DNA from: Myxococcales bacterium
GTDB taxonomy: Bacteria; Myxococcota; Myxococcia; Myxococcales; Anaeromyxobacteraceae
Reading direction: 5' to 3'
Assembly: GCA_021784995.1 (NCBI GenBank)
Contig: JAJYHA010000017.1
Span: forward strand, 1 to 8,805
Length of the DNA: 8,805 nucleotides
Shown here piece after piece: positions 1 to 6,342 of the stretch (its first letter is position 1; every line of letters starts with the position of its first letter). Made by a program: the position numbers and the translations under genes. The notes beneath the pieces were generated by a model. That model was not told where the DNA came from. It saw only the letters and a program-made list of their open reading frames with translations, and ran no database searches.

Positions 1-199
1 CCGGCCAGGCCGCGGCGGCGGCCTCGACCGCCCGCCGCGCCTCGGCCGCGCCCATCCGCGGCACGGTCCCCAGCTCCTCGCCGGTGGCGGGGTTCGTGAC
101 CGGGAGGACCCCGCCGTCGTCGGCGCCCGTCCAGGCGCCGTTCACGTAGCAGCGCTGCCGGAGGAGGTACTCGTCCCTGAGCGGGACGGTCGCGTCCAT
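1..199 (-). CDS. gabD: NAD(P)+-dependent succinate-semialdehyde dehydrogenase, N-terminal fragment (cut by window edge)
   Basis: Only the first 66 residues are present; the rest lies beyond the left edge. The visible segment reads like the N-terminus of GabD-type aldehyde dehydrogenases: a leucine-rich lead ending in LLRQRCYVNGAW (residues 12-23), then VTNPATGEELGTVPRMGAAE (34-53) and an alanine-rich helix. E. coli GabD has the equivalent Asn-Pro-Ala-x-Gly, Leu-Gly-x-Val-Pro and Met-Gly-Ala elements at the same spacing. The family oxidises succinate semialdehyde to succinate in the cytoplasm, the last step of GABA breakdown. The catalytic Cys and Glu lie outside the window, so activity cannot be checked. 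ATG at 199 was chosen. An in-frame GTG at 208 would overlap the upstream stop as GTGA and add three residues, and is a real alternative. It is the last visible gene of the operon. Pairing with a gabT-type gene in the same operon favours GabD over other aldehyde dehydrogenases. Confidence 0.82.
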   Translation of the reverse strand, partial: MDATVPLRDEYLLRQRCYVNGAWTGADDGGVLPVTNPATGEELGTVPRMGAAEARRAVEAAAAAWP

Positions 200-204
200 G
201 CCGC

Positions 205-1653
205 TCACCGCGCGTCGGCCTGATCCATCAGCGGCCGGAACCGCTCCATCGTGGCGCGGTTCACGCCGATCGGCGCCTCGACGCCGTCGGGGATGAGCGG
301 GAGGTAGGGCCGCCCGCGCAGGCGCCCCGCCATCTCCGCCTTCGCCTCCTCCAGGATGGCCGGCGAGAGGAAGAGCTCGACGCCCGCGCCGGCGAGCACC
401 TCGGCGGCGCGCAGCAGCGCCTTCTCGCCGATGGAGGAGCCGGCGCAGCCGGTCACGATCCAGCTGTGCCAGGCCGTCCCGGCCGGCGCCGCGGCGAGCC
501 AGAGCATGGCGAAGGGGGCGAACCAGGTGTACTCCGAGTTGTCGGTGAGGCCGGAGCTCCCTTCGGCGAGCGGCAGGATCTCCCGCGCGAGCCCCAGCTC
601 CTCGGCGCCCACCTGCCGCTGCACGCCCCGCGCGTAGGCCTGCTCCCGCTCGTCGAAGGCGGGCGCGCCCAGCGCGGAGAGGTGCCGGTGCAGCACCGCC
701 GAGAGCGTCCGGTTCGGGATCTTCTCGTGGGAGGCGGTCTTGAACTCCATCTCCCAGGTGGTGCCGGTGGCCAGCGCCGCCCCCTCGGCGCACCTCGTCA
801 CGCGCTGCAGGACGTCGCGCAGGACCGCCGAGTCGGCCAGCCGCCCCACCACCCACAGCGTGGCGCGGTCGGAGACGACGCTCGGGTACTCGGGGCCGAC
901 GTCGGAGAAGGTGTAGTTGATGGTGCTGGCGGCCCCGACCGGCCCCGGCGCCACGTGCTCGCGCAGCATCTCGATGGCGTGGCCCATCAGGACGGCCGAG
1001 TCGAGCGCGCTGCGCCCGGTCCAGGGCGAGTTGCCGTGCGCCGTGCGCCCGTGGAAGTGGTATTTCACGTTGAAGTAGGCGTTGCAGTGGTCGGCGTTGG
1101 CGCTGTTGGCGTCCCAGGGGTGCCAGTCGAGGACGGCGTCCACGCCGCGGAACGCGCCCGCGCGCGCCATGTAGGGCTTGCCGACGCAGATCTCCTCGGC
1201 CGGGGTCCCGAAGACCACCACCGCGCCGGGGCGCCGCTCCGCCTCCAGCCAGCGCCGCACCGCGACGGCGGCCAGGACGTTGCCCACGCCGAGCAGGTTG
1301 TGGCCGCAGCCGTGGCCCGGCGCGGCCGCCACCACCGGCGCCTGCGCCGGGCCCGCGCCGAGGTCGGGCCGCGCCTGCGACAGCCCGGGGAGCGCGTCGT
1401 ACTCGCAGCTGAACGCCACCACCGGCCGCCCCTCGCCCCAGCGGGCCACGAAGGCGGTGGGCATCCCGGCCACCCCCGTCTCCACCGCGAACCCGTGCTC
1501 CCGCAGCACCTCCACCAGGAGCCGCGACGCGCGCACCTCCTCGCAGCCCAGCTCCGGGTGGCTCCAGATGGCGCGCGCGTGGCCGAGGAACGCCTCGCGC
1601 TGCTGCTCCACGTATGCCCTGACGAACTGCGTGGCCCGTTCCAGTGGTTCCAT
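205..1653 (-). CDS. M20D-family amidohydrolase, AbgB-like (p-aminobenzoyl-glutamate utilization protein B family)
   Basis: This is a 482-residue cytoplasmic metallo-amidohydrolase, close to the usual AbgB length of about 480. Visible family marks (numbering from the ATG at 1653) are SHPELGCEE near 31-39, the CEYDALPGLSQ loop at 83-93, the metal-ligand motif GHGCGHN at 113-119, the catalytic Glu pair in GTPAEE (E153-E154), H178 in DWHPWD, the dimerisation-domain HGRTAHGNSPW at 201-211, and a C-terminal TAWHSW with H396. There is no signal peptide. E. coli AbgB works with AbgA to cleave p-aminobenzoyl-glutamate; no abgA-like gene is visible here. Many AbgB-like proteins are misnamed carboxypeptidases or amide hydrolases of unknown substrate, so no symbol is given. 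The ATG at 1653 is preceded by GAGG with 6-nt spacing (1660-1663). A GTG at 1665 would add four residues but has no such site. The gene follows livF by 19 nt and precedes gabD, suggesting that it releases an omega-amino acid from an imported amide (inference). Confidence 0.85.
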   Translation of the reverse strand: MEPLERATQFVRAYVEQQREAFLGHARAIWSHPELGCEEVRASRLLVEVLREHGFAVETGVAGMPTAFVARWGEGRPVVAFSCEYDALPGLSQARPDLGAGPAQAPVVAAAPGHGCGHNLLGVGNVLAAVAVRRWLEAERRPGAVVVFGTPAEEICVGKPYMARAGAFRGVDAVLDWHPWDANSANADHCNAYFNVKYHFHGRTAHGNSPWTGRSALDSAVLMGHAIEMLREHVAPGPVGAASTINYTFSDVGPEYPSVVSDRATLWVVGRLADSAVLRDVLQRVTRCAEGAALATGTTWEMEFKTASHEKIPNRTLSAVLHRHLSALGAPAFDEREQAYARGVQRQVGAEELGLAREILPLAEGSSGLTDNSEYTWFAPFAMLWLAAAPAGTAWHSWIVTGCAGSSIGEKALLRAAEVLAGAGVELFLSPAILEEAKAEMAGRLRGRPYLPLIPDGVEAPIGVNRATMERFRPLMDQADAR

Positions 1654-1659
1654 CGCGTG

Positions 1660-1663
1660 CCTC
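1660..1663 (-). promoter_or_regulatory. Ribosome binding site deciding the start of the AbgB-like gene
   Basis: GAGG on the minus strand lies 6 nt before the ATG at 1653. It overlaps the alternative GTG at 1665, which itself has no purine-rich site at a suitable distance. This favours the ATG. Confidence 0.55.
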
Positions 1664-1672
1664 ACGTTGGGT

Positions 1673-2380
1673 TCAGTAGCCGAGGTAGGCCGCCTTCACG
1701 TACGCGTCGTCGATCAGCCGGTCGCCCCGCCCCTCCAGCGCGACCTTCCCGTTCTCCAGCACGTAGGCGCGCGCGCACATGCCCAGCGCCGCCTTCGCGT
1801 TCTGCTCCACGAGCAGGATGGAGACGCCCCGCTCCTGGTGGATGCGCCGCACGATCTCGAAGATGCGGTCGCGCAGCAGCGGCGCGATCCCGAGGCTCGG
1901 CTCGTCGAGCATGAGCAGGCGCGGCGCGGAGAGCAGCCCGCGCCCGATGGCCAGCATCTGCGCCTCGCCGCCGCTCAGGGTCCCCGCCGCCTGGGCGCGG
2001 CGCTCGGCCAGGCGCGGGAAGATCTCGTACACGTAGTCGAGGTCGCGGCGGACGCCCTCCGGATCGCGGCGCAGGTAGGCGCCCATGCGCAGGTTCTCCA
2101 GCACGGTCAGCTCGCGGAAGATCTCGCGCCCCTCGGGCACGTGGATCACGCCGCGCCGCACCACCCCGTGCGACGGGACCCGGTGGAGCTCCTCGCCGTC
2201 GAGGAGGACCCGCCCCTGGCGCGGCCGCAGGATCCCGGAGATGGTGCGCAGGAGCGTGGACTTCCCGGCGCCGTTGGCGCCCAGCAGCGAGACCAGCTCG
2301 CCGCGCTCCACGCGCAGCGAGACGCCGTCGAGCGCGGTCGCCTTCCCGTACAGGACCCGGACGTTCTCAACCTGCAGCAA
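1673..2380 (-). CDS. livF: Branched-chain amino acid/amide-type ABC transporter, ATP-binding protein LivF
   Basis: This 235-residue ATPase is the usual length for LivF. It shows Walker A GANGAGKS at 34-41, the LivF-type Q-loop region VPEGREIF with Glu83 in place of Gln, the signature LSGGE at 135-139, Walker B LLMLDEP at 155-161, and LVEQN at 190-194, where Gln replaces the switch His, as is typical of LivF. It would pair with LivG on the cytoplasmic face of the LivH/LivM pore and power import. The start is a TTG at 2380, because the N-terminus it gives (MLQVENVRVLYG) matches LivF proteins and no ATG or GTG is available before the first conserved strand. The start overlaps the end of livG by 14 nt, and a GAGG lies only 3 nt upstream. 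Together with the rare TTG this suggests coupled and possibly reduced translation. The family assignment is firm. The substrate cannot be read from an ATPase. Confidence 0.93.
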   Translation of the reverse strand: MLQVENVRVLYGKATALDGVSLRVERGELVSLLGANGAGKSTLLRTISGILRPRQGRVLLDGEELHRVPSHGVVRRGVIHVPEGREIFRELTVLENLRMGAYLRRDPEGVRRDLDYVYEIFPRLAERRAQAAGTLSGGEAQMLAIGRGLLSAPRLLMLDEPSLGIAPLLRDRIFEIVRRIHQERGVSILLVEQNAKAALGMCARAYVLENGKVALEGRGDRLIDDAYVKAAYLGY

Positions 2381-3152
2381 GCGCCTCGCCCCCCAGGTAG
2401 GCCTCGATCACCCGCGGATCGCGGTAGATGGCGGCGGGCTCCCCGTCCGCGATCTTCTCGCCGTAGTGCAGCACCATGATGCGGTGCGAGATGTCCATGA
2501 TGACCTTCATCACGTGCTCGATGACGAGGATGGCCGTGCCCTGCGCGTGGATGCTCCGGATGAGCGCGATCTGGTCCACCAGCTCGCGCGGGTTGAGCCC
2601 GCCCGAGGGCTCGTCGAGGAGCAGGAGGCGCGGCCGGGTGGCCAGCGCGCGCGCCACCTCCAGCCGCTTGCAGAAGGCGTAGGGCAGGTTCTCGGCGCGC
2701 TCGTCGCGCCAGCGCAGCAGCCCCACCCGCTCCAGCAGCTCCAGGGCGCGCGCCGCGCCCTCCCCCCCCACCGCCTGGGCCCGCCGCGGCCGGGTGAGCG
2801 ACTCCAGCGCGACGCCCCAGGCGCTGCGCGTCTTGCGATCGACCAGCGCCGACCGGACGTTGTCCAGCACGGTGAGCTTGGGGAAGACGCGCATGACCTG
2901 GAAGGTGCGCGCGATGCCGGCCCGGTTGACGGCGCTCGGCCGGAGCCCGGTGACGTCGCGGCCGGCGAGGTGGATGGTGCCCGTGTCGGGCGTGATGAAG
3001 CCGGAGAGCAGGTTGACGAGGGTGGTCTTGCCGGCGCCGTTGGGCCCGATGAGGCCCAGGATCTCCCCCTCCCGCAGCTCGAAGCTCACGTCGCCGATGG
3101 CGCACAGGCCCCCGAAGCTCTTGGTGAGGTGCGAGGCGACGAGGAGGCTCAC
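2367..3152 (-). CDS. livG: Branched-chain amino acid/amide-type ABC transporter, ATP-binding protein LivG
   Basis: This 261-residue ATPase has the LivG layout: Walker A GPNGAGKT at 36-43, Q-loop ARTFQ with Gln85, Walker B LLLLDEP at 176-182 followed by SGGLNP, and the switch His213 in VIEHVMK. The C-terminal tail IYRDPRVIEAYLGG (243-256) is characteristic of LivG. The ABC signature, normally LSYGQQ or LAYGQQ in this family, reads LPYAFCK (156-162). The glycine and glutamine are therefore replaced, while the following RLEVARALATRP is normal. Translation starts at GTG 3152, which forms a GTGA overlap with the livM stop; the reading frame is open further upstream, but that stretch is out-of-frame livM sequence. 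The gene is co-transcribed with livM and livF and is needed for energising the importer. The family call is firm, but the altered signature makes the activity of this subunit worth testing. Confidence 0.93.
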   Translation of the reverse strand: MSLLVASHLTKSFGGLCAIGDVSFELREGEILGLIGPNGAGKTTLVNLLSGFITPDTGTIHLAGRDVTGLRPSAVNRAGIARTFQVMRVFPKLTVLDNVRSALVDRKTRSAWGVALESLTRPRRAQAVGGEGAARALELLERVGLLRWRDERAENLPYAFCKRLEVARALATRPRLLLLDEPSGGLNPRELVDQIALIRSIHAQGTAILVIEHVMKVIMDISHRIMVLHYGEKIADGEPAAIYRDPRVIEAYLGGEALAAG

Positions 3153-4204
3153 GGCGCGCCTCCCGGGGCGCCGCGCCGGCGCAGGAGCGCGCGCCCCACG
3201 CCCACCACCCCGTCGCGCATGAAGAGGATGGTGAGCATCAGGGCGAGGCCGTAGATCACCAGCCGCAGGTCGAGATCGGCCACGTCCTTCAGGAAGCGGA
3301 GCCCCTCGGAGAGGAAGGTGACCAGGACGCCCCCCAGCACCGGCCCCATCAGCGTGCCCAGCCCGCCCACCATCACCATGGTGATGACGCTGGTGGTCTC
3401 GCCGGCGCTCATCATCTCCGGGCTGATCAGGCGGACGTAGTGGGCGTAGAAGGCGCCCGCGAAGCCGGCCACGAAGGCGCTGATCATGAAGACGGCCAGC
3501 TTGTACTGCGTGGTGTGGATGCCGATCGACTCCGCGCCCGCCTCGTCCTCGCGCATCGACTCCAGCGTGATGCCGAAGTCGGAGTGGAGCAGGCGCCGCA
3601 GCAGCAGGACCGTGATCACCACCAGCGCCAGGACCACGTAGTAGGCGCTCCGCTCCGAGACGAACTCGACCGTGAGGCCGCCCAGCCGGATCGGGGTGAG
3701 CGGCGGGATGTCGTACAGCCCGAGCGCGCCGCGCGTGAGGTCCACCCAGTTCATGGCCACCATGCGCAGGATCTCGCTGAAGCTGATGGTCACGATGGCG
3801 AGGTAGGGCCCGCGCAGCCGGAAGGAGGGGATCCCGAGCAGCACGCCGAAGGCCGAGGCCACCAGCCCGCCCACCGCCAGCGTGAGCCAGGGCGAGAGGC
3901 CGGTGTGCATGGCCACCAGGGCCGACGCGTAGGCGCCCACGCCGAAGAAGGCGGCGTGCCCGAGGTTGAGCAGGCCGGCGTAGCCGCAGAGGAGGTTGAA
4001 GCTCGCCGCCAGGAGGGTCCAGATCCCGGCCAGCACCAGCACGTGCTGGAAGTAGCGGTCGGTGACCACCAGGGGCAGGCCGAGCAGCGCCACCGCGCCG
4101 GCGACGAGGAGCGCGGTGCGCCACGCGCGGCGGGCCGGGGCTGCCGTGGCCGGCGCGGCGGGAGCGCCCCCGGGCGGGGCGGCGTCTCCGGGCACGGCGC
4201 TCAC
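3149..4204 (-). CDS. livM: Branched-chain amino acid/amide-type ABC transporter, inner-membrane permease LivM
   Basis: This 351-residue permease begins with an Ala/Pro-rich cytoplasmic tail of about 26 residues, followed by several hydrophobic segments. The LivM hallmark NLLCGYAGLLNLGHAAFFGVGAY is at 70-92. RLRGPYLAIVT follows at 129-139, and the cytoplasmic coupling loop is around SMREDEAGAESIGI (216-229). The MVMVGGLGTLMGP motif at 276-288 is also typical. LivM and LivH form the heterodimeric transmembrane channel through which the bound substrate passes. GTG at 4204 was chosen because it overlaps the livH stop in the GTGA arrangement and no in-frame ATG occurs before the first membrane helix. 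No strong ribosome binding site is visible, so translation probably depends on coupling to livH. The gene in turn overlaps livG by 4 nt. Substrate identity cannot be deduced from the permease. Confidence 0.93.
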   Translation of the reverse strand: MSAVPGDAAPPGGAPAAPATAAPARRAWRTALLVAGAVALLGLPLVVTDRYFQHVLVLAGIWTLLAASFNLLCGYAGLLNLGHAAFFGVGAYASALVAMHTGLSPWLTLAVGGLVASAFGVLLGIPSFRLRGPYLAIVTISFSEILRMVAMNWVDLTRGALGLYDIPPLTPIRLGGLTVEFVSERSAYYVVLALVVITVLLLRRLLHSDFGITLESMREDEAGAESIGIHTTQYKLAVFMISAFVAGFAGAFYAHYVRLISPEMMSAGETTSVITMVMVGGLGTLMGPVLGGVLVTFLSEGLRFLKDVADLDLRLVIYGLALMLTILFMRDGVVGVGRALLRRRGAPGGAP

Positions 4205-5106
4205 CCCTGCGCGCGCGGGACCAGCGCGCCCTCGTGCTTGCTGCCGAAGAGGCCCTGCGGGATGAGCAGCAGGACCAGGATGACGATCACGAACCCGATG
4301 GCGTTCTTGTAGTCCATCGACAGGTAGTTCCCGCCCAGCGTCTCCGAGACGCCCAGGATGAAGCCGGCCACGATGGCGCCGCGGATGCTGCCCATGCCGC
4401 CCATGATGATGATGGCGAACGCCTTGAGCGTGGGCAGGCCGCCCATCTCGGGGAAGACGGCGAAGATGGTGCCGTAGAGCACCCCGCCGATCCCGGCCAG
4501 CGCCGTCCCCAGCACGAAGGTGATGGAGTGGATCCAGCCGATGTCCACTCCCATCAGGCGCGCCGCGTTGCCGTTCTGCGCGGTGGCGCGCACCGCGATG
4601 CCGAGCCGCGTCCGCGACAGGAAGGCCTGGACCGCCACGATGCTCACCACCGCGAAGAGGAGCGTGGCGAAGCGGATGGCGCTGGTGGAGAAGAGCAGCA
4701 GGTGGACGGTGCGGCCGGCGAAGGGGTCGTCGATCATGCGCGGCGTCGCGGTGAAGACCAGCTTGGCGCCGTTCTCCAGGAAGATGAACATCCCGATGGA
4801 GAGCATGATGACGTCCAGCTCCGTGCGGCGCTGCAGGAGTGGCCGGAAGAGCGTGCGCTCCACCGCGTAGCCCGCCACGCCGACGCCCACCGCCGCCACC
4901 ACCAGCGCGCTCACCCAGCCGAACCAGCCGGTCAGGGCGGCCGTCGTGTAGACGGCGAGGTAGGCGCCCAGCATCGAGAAGTCGCCGTGCGCGAAGTTGG
5001 TGAGGCGCATCACGCCGAAGATCATCGTGAGGCCCACCGCGATCAGGCAGTAGACGCTCCCGATGATGACGCCGTTGAAGACCTGCTGCAGCAGCACCGA
5101 GCTCAT
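4201..5106 (-). CDS. livH: Branched-chain amino acid/amide-type ABC transporter, inner-membrane permease LivH
   Basis: This 301-residue permease is of normal family length. It has the LivH N-terminal pattern GVIIGSVYCLIAVGLTMIFG (12-31), then LTNFAHGDFSMLGAYLA (35-51). The coupling loop GIAVRATAQNGNAARLMGV is at 169-187, and IMGGMGSIRGAIVAGFILG at 234-252 is also typical. Eight or so hydrophobic stretches agree with an integral inner-membrane protein. The ATG at 5106 begins 9 nt after the livK stop. The intervening bases carry no clear Shine-Dalgarno sequence, so re-initiation after livK is likely. The protein pairs with LivM, whose gene it overlaps by 4 nt. The family call is secure and the transported compound is unknown. 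Confidence 0.94.
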   Translation of the reverse strand: MSSVLLQQVFNGVIIGSVYCLIAVGLTMIFGVMRLTNFAHGDFSMLGAYLAVYTTAALTGWFGWVSALVVAAVGVGVAGYAVERTLFRPLLQRRTELDVIMLSIGMFIFLENGAKLVFTATPRMIDDPFAGRTVHLLLFSTSAIRFATLLFAVVSIVAVQAFLSRTRLGIAVRATAQNGNAARLMGVDIGWIHSITFVLGTALAGIGGVLYGTIFAVFPEMGGLPTLKAFAIIIMGGMGSIRGAIVAGFILGVSETLGGNYLSMDYKNAIGFVIVILVLLLIPQGLFGSKHEGALVPRAQG

Positions 5107-5115
5107 CGAGGGCGG

Positions 5116-6342
5116 TTACCGGTGCTCGGCGCCGGCGCCGGGCTGCTGGTAGGTGCCCGTGGCCTTCGCGGGCGGGTAGACGATGACCAGCCGCGGCGCG
5201 CCGTTCACGAGCTGCACCTGGACCACGTAGGGCGTGACGGTCGAGACCTGGCCGTGCTCGTCGAACTGGATCCGGCCCTGCGTCAGGTGCAGGTCGGTGG
5301 AGGCGAGCGCGTCGCGCACCCGGGCGCGATCCTTCTCCAGGTCGCCGGTGGGCGCGCCCGCGCGCCGCACGGCGTCGAGGATCACCTTCAGGTTGTCGTA
5401 GCCCTGGCTGGAGAAGATGCCGGCGCGCGCCCCGGAGTACTTCGCCTCGTACCGCTTCACGAAGTCGGTCGCGATGGGGTCGCTGGTGGCCAGCGTCGGC
5501 TCGAGCGAGCTGCCCATGGCGCCCTGCGAGACGGGGCCCAGCATCTTGAAGAAGGCCTCGGTGAAGTGGCCGCCGGCGCCGACCCACTGGGTGACGAAGC
5601 TCTGCTCGTGCGCCTGCTTCTGGATCAGCGACTGCTCGACGGTCGAGCCGATGCTGAAGGTGACGTCCGGGTGCAGCTCCTTCAGCTTGGTGATCTGGGT
5701 CGTGAAGTCGGTGTCGCCCAGCTGGTAGTAGAGGTGCGCCAGCTCCTGCGCCCCCGCGGCCCGCGCCCCGGCCGAGAAGATCTTCTCGCCGTCGCGGCCG
5801 TAGTCGCTGTTCTCCATCAGGAACGCCACCGTGTGCGGCCGCTTCACGTCCTTGATGAAGCCGTTCGTCACGCTGAGCCCCTGCAGCGAGTCGGGGGCGG
5901 TGCGGTAGACCCACTTCATGCCGCGGCTGGTGATGGTCGGGCTGATGGCGATGGCCACCACGTTGGGCGTCCGCTCGCGCTCGCACACCTCGGAGGTGGC
6001 GATGTTCACGGAGCTGACGTACCCGCCGCCGACCACCAGCACGCGGTCGCGGGTGATGAGCTTCTTCACCACCGCCACGCCCACGTTCGGCTTCGCCTCG
6101 GTGTCGCCGAAGACGAGCTCCACCTTGCGCCCGAAGAGCCCGCCCTGGCCGTTCACCTCGTCCAGGGCCAGGAGCATGCCCTTCCGCATCTCCTCCGCGT
6201 TGAAGGCGATGGAGCCCGTGAAGGGGCCCAGGGCCCCGATCCGGATGGGCTCCCCGGCGGCGCGGGCGGGGACGGCGGCCAGCAGGACGGCAAGGCACGG
6301 CAGCGCGCGGAGCGCGAGGGCGGCGAGGCGGCGCGGGTTCAT
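5116..6342 (-). CDS. livK: Periplasmic substrate-binding protein of a Liv/HAAT-type ABC transporter
   Basis: This 408-residue type I periplasmic binding protein starts with a Sec signal peptide: two arginines at 4-5, a hydrophobic core at about 8-23, and a likely cleavage after PARA at residue 28. Cys16 is not in a lipobox, so a soluble periplasmic protein is expected. The mature part opens with EPIRIGALGPFTG (31-43), the standard Liv/HAAT first strand, followed by EEMRKGMLLALDEVNGQGGL (50-69), VVGGGYVSSVNIATSE (103-118, the usual ligand-loop region) and a mid-domain FLMENSDYGRDG (174-185). The family binds branched-chain amino acids, but also amides, urea and aromatic or omega-amino acids. 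The genomic setting beside gabT and gabD suggests GABA or a GABA conjugate (inference). The ATG at 6342 overlaps the aminotransferase stop as ATGA and has the strongest ribosome binding site in the operon, which suits the high amounts needed of a binding protein. The name livK marks family and position, not proven specificity. Confidence 0.9.
   Translation of the reverse strand: MNPRRLAALALRALPCLAVLLAAVPARAAGEPIRIGALGPFTGSIAFNAEEMRKGMLLALDEVNGQGGLFGRKVELVFGDTEAKPNVGVAVVKKLITRDRVLVVGGGYVSSVNIATSEVCERERTPNVVAIAISPTITSRGMKWVYRTAPDSLQGLSVTNGFIKDVKRPHTVAFLMENSDYGRDGEKIFSAGARAAGAQELAHLYYQLGDTDFTTQITKLKELHPDVTFSIGSTVEQSLIQKQAHEQSFVTQWVGAGGHFTEAFFKMLGPVSQGAMGSSLEPTLATSDPIATDFVKRYEAKYSGARAGIFSSQGYDNLKVILDAVRRAGAPTGDLEKDRARVRDALASTDLHLTQGRIQFDEHGQVSTVTPYVVQVQLVNGAPRLVIVYPPAKATGTYQQPGAGAEHR

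Noticed and set aside
1654..1665. GTG at 1665 as the start of the AbgB-like gene
   Set aside because: It overlaps the GAGG that serves the ATG at 1653, has no upstream ribosome binding site of its own, and adds only four residues not seen in the family.
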